A DNA stretch of 64,000 nucleotides from Spirometra erinaceieuropaei (taxonomy: Eukaryota > Platyhelminthes > Cestoda > Diphyllobothriidea > Diphyllobothriidae): the NCBI GenBank assembly GCA_902702965.1, contig CACRXP010000157.1, forward strand, positions 405,589 to 469,588, written 5' to 3'. Below the pieces are notes generated by a model. That model made no database searches and had not been told where the DNA came from. It saw only the letters and a program-made list of their open reading frames with translations. Shown here one piece after another: positions 1-10,497 of this stretch. A program made the position numbers and the translations under genes. Position 1 is the stretch's first letter; each line of letters starts with the position of its first letter.

Positions 1-209
1 ACTCAAGCAGCTCCCGGCTCACGCGGTTGTCACCTCTTGCGAGAATTTCGGTCTCGTCAAATTTGAATTTGAGGCCGGAGCCCGTCGAATGAGCCGCAAC
101 CTGAGGGCCGGCGTCATTTCTCCGCACCGCTGCAGCGTGTTCGGCCGTTCGCGTTCGGAGCTGTCTTCCGGTTTCTCCGACGTAGTTGCTTTGTGCGCTA
201 CTGCACCAG
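1..209 (-). mobile_element. Penelope-like element, GIY-YIG endonuclease fragment
   Basis: The minus strand encodes part of a GIY-YIG endonuclease from a Penelope-like retroelement. The stretch aligns along its whole length with 52041-52250, the endonuclease region of the better preserved PLE at 51.6-52.7 kb, with scattered substitutions. It covers the YVGET block, the following arginine-containing helix and the downstream his/arg-rich region. The C-terminal part lies beyond the left window edge. Homology stops abruptly near 209, just upstream of the catalytic block, so the copy is truncated on its N-terminal side and lacks reverse transcriptase. A dead fragment is the best reading. Confidence 0.85.
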
Positions 210-571
210 ATGCCTATCACCTTGGGCATTCCTTAAATATGAGGCTGTTTAAGACACATTCGAATGGCGTGAGAGTCTGATTACTCATGCTATATTCCCT
301 TACCGCATGTGCCTAAAATTAACAATTAAGTAGGGTTACTTTGCTCGAGTTCTTTATGCCAATCTGCTTCGAAAGCACTCTAGTGTCTCTCTTGTCTTTA
401 TGAAGTTTAGCCTAAATCACAAGATGGAGTAGGACTAGTGGACGAAACAGCGCTGCTGAGCACGTTTAAGAGGCAAGCTAAACATGCGGCAATGTTCGTT
501 AGAAGAATATGCCAAATAAAAACAAGTGAACTCGAATTTTATGCATGAGTTGTCACAAAATGCATGTCGAG
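210..571. other. Intergenic, no recognised feature
   Basis: AT-leaning sequence between the PLE fragment and the tandem repeat. No convincing coding frame, RNA gene or repeat was recognised. Confidence 0.5.
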
Positions 572-2426
572 TATCGGAATGGAACTATCAACCGTCTGAG
601 TTAGCGCGGGATCCTCTGTTACTGAGCAATCTCAACCAGTCCTGTGAAATCTGATAGTCCTTCTTCATAACTCACAATGTGAGCCTGTTTTAGTTTGAGC
701 AATCTGTTGGTTAGAGAGCCGACCTGCATTTGCTAGGCCGATTGGAGTAGAGCGGAAGAATCCATAACTGAGAACTGGTTATGATGAGATTGCACAGACC
801 ATGGCCGGATGTTTTCACCCCACCTAACTCACGACGAATGACTGCAGAGAGAACGGGTCAAAAATTGTTTTTGGTACAAAACTTTCATCTTAGCGTGCAG
901 GCAAACCTGAACCGTTAAGCGTATTTAGAACAAATGGGATCGGAATTCAACGTCTACACCTGATTTTAGAACTCTTACTGGCAACATGGCTTAGAGCAGC
1001 GAAATATAACTAGTTGGTCTACCGTTAACTCACTGAAACCTTTCAGGGCGTTGACATTTGAATTTAAATTCAACTGGAAATGTGGTTTGTAAATCCAAAT
1101 TAATTTCCTAACAATTTGAGTAATGTAAAATTTCAGAAGACAAGGCCGTCCTATAAGACCATTTTGAGCTACATGACGTCTCAGTTGGAGGGAAACGGTT
1201 AAACGAGCTTAAAATATCGGTGGGTTCTGAGGTATGACAAATTACCGGTTGCAGGTCATTCAGCAGTGACCGTAGGCTCAACAACTATCCTCGGGAATCA
1301 CAGCGATATAATGACATTGCGAATTCCGACTAGCGTCCAATAAGGACTCACCCACCGTCTACCACGATATTAGAAGTGAAGATTCACACGTGGGGTATAG
1401 AGGGGAAATTTTTACCTCACATCAAGGAAGTGTAGGGAACCACCCCCAGCCGGTCCGTCGAACCCGACCGCTGTCCAGTGTGTCAAGAAATAACCGCACG
1501 TATATCGGAATGGAACCATCAACCGTCTGAGTTAGCGCGGGATCCTCTGTTATTAAGCAATCTCAACCAGTCCTGTGAAATCTGATCGTCTTTCTTCATA
1601 CCTCACAAGGGGGGCCTGTTTTAGTTTGAGCAATCTGTTGGTTAGAGAGCCGACCTGCATTTGCTAGGCCGACTGGAGTAGAGCGGAAGAATCCATAACT
1701 GAGAACTGGTTATGATGAGATCGCACAGACCATGGTCGGCTGTTATACCCCACCTACCTCGCGGCGAATGACTGCAGAGAGACCAGGTCAGAAGTCGTTT
1801 TTTTGGTTCAAACGTTTCATCTTCGCGTGCAGGCAAACCTGAACCGTTAAGCGTATTTAGAACAAGTGGGACCGGAATTCAACGTCTACACCTGACTTAA
1901 GAACTGTTACTGTTCACATGGCTTAGAAAAGCGAAATGTAACTAGTTGGGCTACCGATAACTCGCTTGATCCTTTCAGGGTGTTGACATTTGAATTTATT
2001 TTCAACTGGAAACGTGGCTTGTAAACCCAGCTTAAGTTCCTAGCTATTTGAGTAATGTAGACTTTCGGAAGACAAGGCCTTCCTGTATGATCAGTTTTGT
2101 GCTACATGAGGTCTCAGTTGAAGGGAAGCGGTAAGACGAGCTTAAAATACCGGTGGGTTCTGGGGTATGACAAATGATCGGTCGCAGATCATTCAGCAGT
2201 GACCGTAGGCTTAATAAATATCCTCGGGAATCACAGCGATATAATGGCTTTCCAAATGTGGACTAGAGTTCAATAAGGACTCACCCAATGACCATAACAA
2301 TACCAGAAGTCTAGCTTCGCACGTCGAAGAGAAATGCTAACCTCGCATCAAGGAAGTGTGGGAAACCACCCCCGGCAAGGCCATCGACCCCAACCGTTGT
2401 CCAGTGGGTCAAGACATAACCGCACG
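572..2426. repeat. Two-copy tandem repeat, about 930-bp unit
   Basis: Positions 572-1500 and 1502-2426 are two head-to-tail copies of one unit, offset by about 931 bp. They start at the sequence around TATCGGAATGGAAC and end at ATAACCGCACG. The copies differ by scattered point changes and small indels, so they are old or independently drifting. The second copy runs directly into the reverse-transcriptase reading frame at 2334-4289, whose first 31 codons lie inside the repeat. It may be a satellite remnant, a segmental duplication, or tandem monomers in the 5' region of the retroelement. No protein or tRNA homology was seen in the unit. Confidence 0.85.
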
Positions 2427-4289
2427 CTAGATAACTGTACTCAGCGCGATCTGGTTAGATTTGCTGAGAACCGGTTGTGTGTCTGTGGCTTAGAACTAGG
2501 TCTGCACCGACGCATAAGCGGAATCCACTACATGACGGGGACTGTCGCCTCACCACCTCACGCTCTCTTTCCACATCCGACTTGCATAGATGGCAAGATA
2601 AAATCAAACTGTATGGATGAGGGTGTGGGCTTGATGATTGAAACATCTAAACAGCCATATGCGACACAATGCCTTACGTCACTTACCGTTTTCACCAGAG
2701 AAGCGGACTTTACCCCATCTAATTCTGAGAACATGAGAGATCCCACTATCGAAAATATTGTGTTTCGAGAAGAAGCGATTTTGGAAGAACTGAAAAGTTT
2801 GAAGGAATGTAAATCTCCCGGTCCGGATGAGATTCCAGCAAAGCTGCTCTTTGAGCTTGCCCAACAGCTGGCCAAGCCACTATCCTTTCTGTGCCAAAAA
2901 TCGTTTGATGCTGGAATTCTTCCCACAGATTGGAAGACGGCCCACATTACACCCCTTTACAAAAGCGGTAGTCGTGCTCAGGCGACAAACTACAGACCCG
3001 TCAGTCTGACATCAATCTGCTGCAAAGTGATGGAGAAAACAATCAAAAAGGAGTTGATGGCTTACTTGGAAACCCACAACCTCTTGTCCAATGCACAATA
3101 TGGTTTCCGTAGGGGAAGATCATGCGTTACGAACTTGCTATACACATTGCAAAGTTGGACACGAGCACTGGACGCAAAACACACCGTGCATGTTGCTTAT
3201 ATTGATTTTCGGAAGGCGTTTGACAGCGTTCCGCACCAGCGTCTCCTACACAAGTTGAGAATTATGGGCATCGGTGGCAAACTTCTCAAATGGATCGAAA
3301 ATTTCCTTGTCGGCCGCTCCCAAATTGTCTGCGTAGAACAACAGCAATCAAGGTGCACATTCATAGAGAGTGGGGTCCCACAAGGCTCGGTGCTCGGACC
3401 AACTCTCTTTCTCTTGTTCACCAATGATTGCTTAGATGGGTTGGACTGTGATTGTGCCATGTTTGCGGATGACATAAAAATCTGGAAAGTTATCCAGAAT
3501 GCTGCCGATGAGATCAACTTCCAAGAAAATCTTTGTCGGTTGGACGAGTGGTCCCGCAGATGGCTCTTGTCCTTCAATTTGAACAAATGCACCATTATGC
3601 GCCTCGGAAATCAGAGCCCTAGTACGCGGCAATACCATCTGAACGGAATGCCACTCCGAGAAGCAGAAACTCAGAAAGATCTCGGAGTTTGGGTTGCAGA
3701 CAGCCTAAAGCCTTCTTCACAATGCTGTAAGGCGGCCAAGGCCGCAACTTCAATGCTATATGCCATCAAACGGGCATTCGTAGTTTTCGATGAAGACTGC
3801 TTCTCCAAAGTCTTCGGCACGTTTATAAGGCCCCATCTCGAATATGCAATTCAGGCCTGGAGACCGTGGACGCACCAGGATTACGATCTGCTCGAAAGGG
3901 TGCAGAGGCGAGCCACAAAATTAGTAAGAGGTCAAAGTGCACTGCCATACGAGATCCGCTTAACTAATCTTATTCTCTATCCTCTGAGTTATAGGCAGTT
4001 GCGCGGAGACATGATACAAACTTTCCGTATCGTGCGCGGCTTGGATTGTGCCCTTCGGTGCGATGACTTTTTCCAACTCGCCACCACAACTCACCTCTGG
4101 GGACATCCCTTCAAGCTACGCGTGCCACAGGGTAGACTGAATGTGAGAAAATATTTCTTCTCCAACCGTGTCGTGGAACCGTGGAATAACCTGCCCGAGA
4201 CGGTTGTTATGTCTCAATCTGTGGAGACATTTAAATGTCGCCTTGACAGATATATGCTGCAGCAACAAGCGGACTATGTGACTTTTTAA
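2334..4289 (+). CDS. Non-LTR reverse transcriptase (CR1-like), uninterrupted
   Basis: This 651-residue frame encodes the RT that copies element RNA into DNA at the nicked target. The fingers region includes KSPGPDEIPAKLL (about 160-172) and NYRPVSLTS (219-227). Motif A is DFRKAFD (291-297), with the first catalytic aspartate at 291. Next come SGVPQGSVLGP (346-356) and motif C FADD (377-380), with the other two catalytic aspartates. The C-terminal thumb and the region with RPHLEYAIQ (499-507) are complete to a natural stop. No frameshift or stop interrupts it, so it is recently active or recently inserted. Residues 1-31 are translated from the upstream tandem repeat and residues 32 to about 110 show no RT similarity, so the first ATG is probably not the ancestral start. 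There is no endonuclease domain; full-length relatives are larger. Confidence 0.9.
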   Translation: MLTSHQGSVGNHPRQGHRPQPLSSGSRHNRTLDNCTQRDLVRFAENRLCVCGLELGLHRRISGIHYMTGTVASPPHALFPHPTCIDGKIKSNCMDEGVGLMIETSKQPYATQCLTSLTVFTREADFTPSNSENMRDPTIENIVFREEAILEELKSLKECKSPGPDEIPAKLLFELAQQLAKPLSFLCQKSFDAGILPTDWKTAHITPLYKSGSRAQATNYRPVSLTSICCKVMEKTIKKELMAYLETHNLLSNAQYGFRRGRSCVTNLLYTLQSWTRALDAKHTVHVAYIDFRKAFDSVPHQRLLHKLRIMGIGGKLLKWIENFLVGRSQIVCVEQQQSRCTFIESGVPQGSVLGPTLFLLFTNDCLDGLDCDCAMFADDIKIWKVIQNAADEINFQENLCRLDEWSRRWLLSFNLNKCTIMRLGNQSPSTRQYHLNGMPLREAETQKDLGVWVADSLKPSSQCCKAAKAATSMLYAIKRAFVVFDEDCFSKVFGTFIRPHLEYAIQAWRPWTHQDYDLLERVQRRATKLVRGQSALPYEIRLTNLILYPLSYRQLRGDMIQTFRIVRGLDCALRCDDFFQLATTTHLWGHPFKLRVPQGRLNVRKYFFSNRVVEPWNNLPETVVMSQSVETFKCRLDRYMLQQQADYVTF

Positions 4290-4450
4290 CCATGTGACTA
4301 GTGACATATGTGAATCAATGTATGCATTCACTTAATGCTGTAATTTCTTCACATTTTTGCTTGTTTATCGATTTTTATGTACAAATAGGGAGTTCAAAGG
4401 CGTAAGCCTATTTCCCTCAAATACACTGACTGACTGAATGACTGACCTTA
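2427..4450 (+). mobile_element. CR1-like non-LTR retrotransposon, 5' truncated
   Basis: The element comprises an intact reverse-transcriptase frame, a 3' untranslated region of about 130 bp, and an end made of short ACTG-type repeats (4426-4447: ACTGACTGACTGAATGACTGAC). A short tandem repeat rather than poly(A) at the 3' end is typical of CR1-like elements. No apurinic endonuclease domain or ORF1 is present upstream, so the 5' part is missing or replaced by the tandem repeat. The left limit is set where the tandem-repeat homology ends. True retroelement sequence may begin later, around codons 80-110 of the frame. Confidence 0.85.
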
Positions 4451-4585
4451 TCTAATTTGTGGAAGCTCAGGTAAATAAGAGTACCGTTAGGACGTACTTA
4501 CTAGAAAGCATAAGAGTTCAGTCGTTATTTCATACTAGGGTCAAATTAGTCCCCAACGTGACGACCTCCATTAGCACTCACAAAT

Positions 4586-5340
4586 GCGGTGGAGACCGAA
4601 AGGGCAATTTCTGGCTTGTTGGCCGTCATCAGCCAGTTATACCCGACGCCAGGTGTGGAGCACCAGAGATTCGAACAACAAATCAGTAGTTATTGTATCA
4701 AACGCACTACTAATGACCCACTGACATGTTATCCTGCCGATTCTGATCTAGAATATTAACTATGGGTTCGAGTCTCAGATTATCAGTACTTCGGGCTAGT
4801 TGACTGATGACGGCCCACGGACTCCTTTTTCTTTGTCGGCACCGTCTAAACTACCCATACCTAGTTTTGAGTCTCGAGGAATAATGGGGAGGTTGCGTCG
4901 CGTAACGCGATCAGTGGGTAAGCCTAAGGCATTATCAAATAAACGTAATAGCAGAGGGGAGCTCACCGACCGTCTTACAGGACACACTCGATCCGCCGTT
5001 TGCCTTGGGCCAGTCTCGATCCTCGCCAGCAGAAGCACAGCGGCACGTAATATAGGCATTATTGCATTACTTATAAAATCAAAGAAGACTGAAACGGCCA
5101 TTTCCGGCTTATTAGTCGTCGTCGTCTGCCAGCCACAACCAACCTCGAGGTTTGTAACACATGGAGCTCGATCCCACGATCCTGTCCAACGCTCCTAACC
5201 ACCGAGCCACGGTCTTGTTGTCCTGTCGGCCGCGATTCAATATATGCAATGACTGAGACCTGCGACTTACCGCGTTATGAACTCACTAGTTCCGTTGTGC
5301 CTTGGGACTCTATATTGAGCCCTGCGAGGACCCGCATATC
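4586..5340 (-). mobile_element. Cluster of degenerate tRNA-derived SINEs
   Basis: At least two old copies of the window's main SINE family lie here, mostly in minus orientation. The diagnostic minus-strand blocks are GGCAATTTCTGGCTTGTTGG at about 4602 and GGCCATTTCCGGCTTATTAG at about 5096. A later block at about 5180-5220 has the reversed box A (CTAACCACCGAGCCACGG), and the head region with ACTCACTAGTTCCGTTG lies near 5281. The head of another copy (GAGCTCACCGACCGTCTT) lies at about 4960-5085, so units are joined in tandem. A small plus-orientation remnant with GACTGATGACGGCC sits at about 4800. All are strongly mutated. Confidence 0.7.
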
Positions 5341-6228
5341 GGCACATATGTATCCATCCCAGATTATGTTGTCTCCCTTCCGTTATCATGGTTTGGCCGT
5401 CTTTGGCCGAGTAGAGGATTGACTTTTCTGAACCCTGTCACCCATACGAAGCTTATTTGCTTTGGGAAACTAACAGATCGTTGAACGTCAATTTTTTGAG
5501 TAGACATACGCATGCATATGCCTGTACGTATATATGCATATAGATGGACATATATATGGGTCCTGGCCTGTAATCCAGTTAGCTGTGAGAGTAATCACTG
5601 TGAGCGGTGTGGCGTGGGAACAACGTCCGTTGCTTATCACATGGATTTACGGTGATAAGTAGGCTCACACGCTAACGCACCGCAGCCTGGCTTACACATG
5701 CAATCACCTAAACGTGACGCCGTTTTTTTAACTCAGTAGTGGCACAAACCGTTTGGGCCGAAATCACACTTACACGCACCTGATCTCTGCGTGACAACCT
5801 TGAAAAAATACATCCATACTCTACATGCAGGTCCGAAGTAAAAAATCTGTAGACCGATACACCCAATGCGATTGTTATTGCTAGCGCCTTAGAAAGGCTC
5901 TGGAACATATCTCAGGCTAATTATCGACAAATTGCGTTTGTTTTAATTCAGAAATGATATCCATGAAGACACCTTAGAAGTCAAGTCTAGTAAACGTACG
6001 CTTTCGATTTTTCATCATCGGGTCTGTACAATAATAAAAGGGTAGAATAGCAAAGTTGAATATTCAATAACAGTCACTATGCGTGAAGGGGGTTGGGGGG
6101 GCGTTCAGAGCTCAGTGGTTGGATTCTAGTTCAGTCTGGGGTTTGGGGAGGGGGGGGGGAGGAATGGTACCTGGCGACTAGCTGTCCATGTTCCGGCGTT
6201 ATAACGCGACGTAACAGGTATGAGCGCG
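5341..6228. other. Intergenic, with G-rich tract
   Basis: No convincing gene. Alternating TATGCAT-like sequence occurs at about 5505-5560. A G-rich tract at 6087-6162 is listed separately. Confidence 0.5.
6087..6162 (+). other. G-rich tract with quadruplex potential
   Basis: Runs of guanine recur: one near 6089-6103 and a denser cluster at 6138-6162 in which GGGG runs are separated by TTT and single A. Four or more G-runs with short loops fit the pattern for a G-quadruplex on the plus strand. It lies about 70 bp from the left end of the next inverted-repeat element. No functional link is claimed. Confidence 0.5.
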
Positions 6229-7211
6229 TACAGAAGGTGGGCTAACTAATGAAATGTCAACCGAAAAGCCGAAATGCGTTTTATTTTCGAAAAGATGAAT
6301 TAAGTAAGGCTGTAAAACTAATCATCATTCAGCATACTTCTGTAGTAATGCAGTTACTGCAGGATGCCGGCTTGCGAATGAACATGTCTCCGGCTGCATG
6401 CAAAAACTACACTGCAAGAAATGACTACTTAAGTAGCACGCATTTTTCTCATCGATTTTCGATGCCCTTAAACATTCAATTATATTTCATTGAAAACATG
6501 CATAAAAATACGCCTTCGCCCACTCCTTCGGTAGAAACTGACGTCCTCCTCCAATTTTATAGTTGAAGGAAGGGCATAATTGAGCTTTGAAAAAGTCTCT
6601 AATTGTGAGATTTTTCAATACCGCGAAATGGCCGTTCATAAAAGGTCATGTCTCTGCATTTACCAATGTGCTTTGTAAAGTTGACAATATGGTTCAAATA
6701 CGCTGCTTAATTTAAGAACCCCATATGGTCTCTTCTTAATTCCAAAGAGGAATGTCTGGTTTTCAGTACGCGGAAAATATAGGGTTAGTAGTTTCGAAAC
6801 CCCGAATGCAACAGTAACGGCAGGTCGGCTTCAAAATTATTCGGGCTTTGAAAACGTTTTTGAAAACCAAATTATACCCCTCCTTGGAGTATACAATTAG
6901 ATGAAGACGTGAATTTCTACCGAATGAGCGGGAGAACGAATGATACCATGAAATATAATTGAACTTTAATAGGTATCGAAAATCTATAAGAAAAGTGTCT
7001 GCTACTTAAGCAGTCGTTTTTTACAGTGTAAAGTTTTTGCATGCAGCCGGAAAGAAGTTTGTTCGAAGGCCGGCATCCTGGGGTAACTAAATTAATATAG
7101 AATTACGCAGAATGATGGTTAATTTTACAAACCCACTTAATTACTTTTGCCGTAACGAAAACGCGTTTCGGAATTTCGGTGGAGATTTAATGAGTCAGCC
7201 CACCTACTGTA
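6229..7211. mobile_element. Long-armed inverted-repeat MITE, complete copy
   Basis: This non-coding element of about 980 bp has ends that are inverted copies of each other: TACAGAAGGTGGGCTAACT on the left, and the reverse complement of ACAGTAGGTGGGCTGACTC on the right. Each end begins at a TA dinucleotide followed by CAG, as in Tc1/mariner elements. The inverted repeat extends deep into the element: blocks such as GGCTGCATGCAAAAACTACA (left, about 6391) recur in reverse complement near 7025-7045. No transposase is encoded, so it would need enzyme supplied in trans. It is the best full-length reference for about ten related copies here. Confidence 0.8.
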
Positions 7212-7660
7212 TGCTGGGTTTGGCTTCACCCAAGGGAGCCTTAGCGCCCTTAAAAACGTTCTATAAATGCACAAGGCAGGGTTGGTCAACCGTATGCCCA
7301 CTGCCTCTGCCGCCGGCAGAATTCGCTGATGCAGGAACTTGGAGTGTCTATGTGACACTTTGTAGATGACTCGGAATGCTTGGTTGACGTCTACCCGCTG
7401 GCGGCTGTCAACCAATGCGCTAGAGGTGAACTTTTCCCCACCCTGATTTAGCCAGGCAGAATGGTGCACTCGCTTCCGCTTAGATAGACGCCTAGTTGTT
7501 CGACCAATTTAACCTGTTCCCCAGGAACAAGCGAAGGAGCAGATGCACACTGAAGAGATCTGAGAAGGCAGTCTATCCTTACCTTCAAGTCGAAGAAATT
7601 GAATGCTTGTGAAAAGTGGTCTTATCTTAGCGGCTGGGTACGTGCGCGCGATGGCAGCGT
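7212..7660 (-). pseudogene. Penelope-like element C-terminal fragment, inactivated
   Basis: The minus strand encodes the linker and GIY-YIG endonuclease end of a PLE. In one frame it reads a KDRLPSQISSVCIC segment, then CSWGTG, a stop, IGRTTRRLSKR, and a C-terminal tail with VDVNQAFRVIYKV and AAEAVGIRLTNPALC. This is the same subfamily as the copy at 21.6-22.4 kb. The tyrosine codon of the YIG motif is TAA (complement of 7509-7511), removing the key residue and the frame together. Reverse transcriptase is absent. The left limit coincides with the end of the MITE, suggesting one element inserted at the edge of, or into, the other. Confidence 0.85.
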
Positions 7661-7861
7661 TGGCGACGGTGTTGAGATGAACCCCAGTTAACTGTCAGTA
7701 GACTGTAGATCGTGCCATACGTGATTTATGGTAAAGGGAGTTTTATTGGTGGTGCAGCACGATATACAGTAAGCTGAAAAACTGGAGGAAAACACAGAAA
7801 CTGCCTAGATATATGCTGACAATCGTATCCTACGCTATTGTACGACAACGGAAATAACATT

Positions 7862-8335
7862 GGCAGAATGGTATTACCGACAAAGACAAGGAAGACTGGA
7901 ATGGCCACTTCTGGCTTCTTAGCCGTCGTCAGCCAGCCATAACCAAGCCCGAAGTGTGGAACACCCGAGCCTCGAACTCGCAACCTGTTGGTTTAGAAGT
8001 CCACGCCTCTACCCACCGGACCACGAGCTCGTTATCCTGTCGGTTTTCAATCGGGAAAATACAATCGTAGGGGGTGCTCACCGATCGTTCATACGGAACT
8101 CACTTGTTCCGTTGTGCCTTAAGGGTTCTCTCTCGAGCCCAACCAGCAGCCGCACAGCAGCACAGGATATATAGGCAGAATGGTATTACCGACAAAGACA
8201 AGGGAGACTGGAATGGCCATTTCTGGCTTATTAGCCATCGCCAGCCAGCCATACCCAAGCCCGAAGTGTGGAACACGCGAGCCGCGAACTCGCGACCTGT
8301 TGGTTCAGAAGTCCACGCCTCTACCCACATTAGTA
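7862..8335 (-). mobile_element. tRNA-derived SINE, one full unit plus partial second unit
   Basis: A complete unit of 312 bp (7862-8173) is followed head-to-tail by a second partial unit (8174-8335). Each starts with GGCAGAATGGTATTACCGAC. Read on the minus strand, the order is a head with a GGGCTCGAGAGAGCCC-like hairpin region, a tRNA-like part with box A around AGAGGCGTGG and box B GAGTTCGAGG, and a tail containing AATAAGCCAGAAATGGCC. The boxes match an internal RNA polymerase III promoter. The two units are very similar, so the dimer is fairly young. Confidence 0.8.
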
Positions 8336-9250
8336 ATTAAACAATTAGCAAAAAGTAAATTTCAAAAAATAACGGATTTTGAGTTAAGGTGTGTGAGGTC
8401 GTGGGACGTAATCGTTGTAAGCAGTGTAATTTCTGCAACAGCCTGCAAATGTATGCCAAGATAAAGCTCCCATATGACACGATTCACAGTCTACCGACAG
8501 TTAAGTGGGGTCCTTCTCTTTACCGTTGCTGCAGGGTTTAAGCGACCATGTAGGAGTTCGTACCGGACTTACCGCTTGACAGTTAGTCGCGTGAAGGCGA
8601 ACACTTTGCTACCTAAAAATAACAACGGCGACACTCAACATCCATCGCGCCCGTTCCCGTGTACAGTCAAATGAGGCGAAAGTATTCATCAGAAGCGCAT
8701 GCCGAACCCCAGGTGTGCAGAACCTGAAATTCGAACCGGGATTTTTTTGGCTATGACCAACTGTCTATAGCCAATATGCCAAACTATGGCCATTCTAGTC
8801 TCCCTTGTCTTTGTCGTTCTGCCTCTTTAGCCAACTTACTGGGTATCTCCTCTTAGCTTCACAAAGTTGACAACTACGATTCCCAGCTGCTGCATCAAGG
8901 AACTCCACACGACTCGTCTTTTTACTGGAGTTTATAAACGAAGACTGCTGAACGAAAGCATTAGAGACTTGTTTAAATGCTACTTTTAAGTAAACTCTGA
9001 TAAGGACGCCCTGCCGAAGGTCGATTTTGTAAGCCCAAGACTTCCCGTAGGCAGTTTAATAGGATTCCAAACGATGTGCTGCAGGGTGGTCGCTTGGATA
9101 GACGGGACAACTCTGTCCTCCTGTTCAGTCCTCTGTGTGTGAGTTTGCCCCTGAAACGGGTCACGCGGTACATGCGCCAAGCGTTATCAGGGATGCACAT
9201 TCATAACAAATGTCCCGCATGAGGGCTTGGCGGCACGCCTACAAAAAATG
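8336..9250. other. Intergenic with SINE fragment
   Basis: Mostly unrecognised sequence. A short plus-oriented SINE remnant at about 8690-8825 retains ATGGCCATTCTAGTCTCCCT and TTGTCTTTGTCG but little else. No convincing coding exon was seen. Confidence 0.5.
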
Positions 9251-9970
9251 TACTATCTCAAGAAATGGTAATCAAATTTCTGCAATGATTTCTCGATTCG
9301 AATAGGATTAATTTGGTAGGGTCTCGTGTTAATTATCTTGCAGCGTAAGCACAACACGAATCCGTCATTTTGGGATGCCGGTTTTTTTATGAGCTTCTTT
9401 TAGGTCTTCTAAACAGGCAAATATCTGTGAGAAGTGACTTCTTATTTAGCATCAAATTACTCATTTATTTTCGGCGCCTTTATGACTTCATCTATATTTT
9501 TTAGAGAACGTAAACCATTCAATGGTGTATTATATCTTCTTCAAATTGGAGACTTTACATAGCGCTCGTAAAATTGTGCAATGAATGGGAACCAGGTTGG
9601 ATAGTTTATGAATGTCATTAATAAATGTGCTAATGCGATGCTGTATGAATAAAGATTTCATGGTCCTAAAAATCTCACAACTGGAAACTTTTAAACCTAA
9701 AGATATAATTTCTCTTGAAAGAAACGCAATTTCCTACCGAATGAGTACAAAAACGAATATCTTGTGTCCGTCTTCTGTAAAATATAGCTAAACTGATAAG
9801 GGTATCAAAATTAAAGTGAAAAATCCATGCTGCGTAAGTAGTCTATATTTACCGGGTTCAATTTTTTTCAGACGTTGTAAAGAATCGCCTAAAAAAGCCG
9901 GCTTTGTCAACTGACTTAACTGTTGCAGATCTACTGAAATACTCTTCTTAATTTCCCAAAATGATCCCGC
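9251..9970. mobile_element. Inverted-repeat MITE, degenerate copy
   Basis: It shares the family's left end (TACTATCTCAAGAAATGG), the middle block AAAAATCTCACAACTGGAAAC (about 9668) and the right-arm block CCTACCGAATGAGTACAAAA (about 9733). Both arms are recognisable but carry many substitutions and indels, and the right terminus is hard to place. It is non-coding. Confidence 0.65.
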
Positions 9971-10152
9971 ATGTTTTGAAATTTCGTACTACGGTCCCGA
10001 CAAACAGGTGCATTGAAAACCAACAATGAAAGTGTGCGTTCTAAGCAGGCAATGTAACAGGCGGACAACGAAGGATGAGGAAAAAATATAGACATCTTTA
10101 ATTGGTAAAATCAGCGAGTTAAGAGAATCAGGGTGCGGAAGCGTCATAGGTA

Positions 10153-10497
10153 ATGAACAAGTTTATAAAATTCATTAAAAAGGATCTCGACATTAAGAGC
10201 GAGAGAGAATTGGAAGACACAGCAGCATCCAGATATTGGAAAGAATGTCAAAGAAATGAGCAATGGGAAATGGTCATAGCCAAAACGGAAACTGGACTTA
10301 TTTCTGATTATGAAGTTCAAAACCATTTTCCAAGGGTCAAATGTACACAAAAAGGATATTTTTGTATGTTCCTTTTACAAAATATTGTTGAATTTGCAGG
10401 CGTTTTGAAAATAAATGGTAAAAATAATAATAATGAAACAGTCATTTTTAGCAACTGTCAGATTTCGCTGGCTGTCCGAAAGAAACATATTCACTAG
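10153..10497 (+). CDS. Possible coding exon, unknown protein
   Basis: A 114-codon frame outside recognised repeats. Its first half is rich in charged residues and tryptophan (for example ASRYWKECQRNEQWEMVIAK), which looks more protein-like than most open frames in this window. A CATAG/GT sequence just before the ATG could be a splice acceptor. No domain was recognised and there is no clear donor or polyadenylation signal. The neighbouring DNA is AT-rich and includes an old MITE on the left. It could equally be a chance open frame. Confidence 0.25.
   Translation: MNKFIKFIKKDLDIKSERELEDTAASRYWKECQRNEQWEMVIAKTETGLISDYEVQNHFPRVKCTQKGYFCMFLLQNIVEFAGVLKINGKNNNNETVIFSNCQISLAVRKKHIH

Noticed and set aside
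6249..6566. 105-codon frame
   Set aside because: It lies inside the left arm of a MITE, and other copies do not keep it open.
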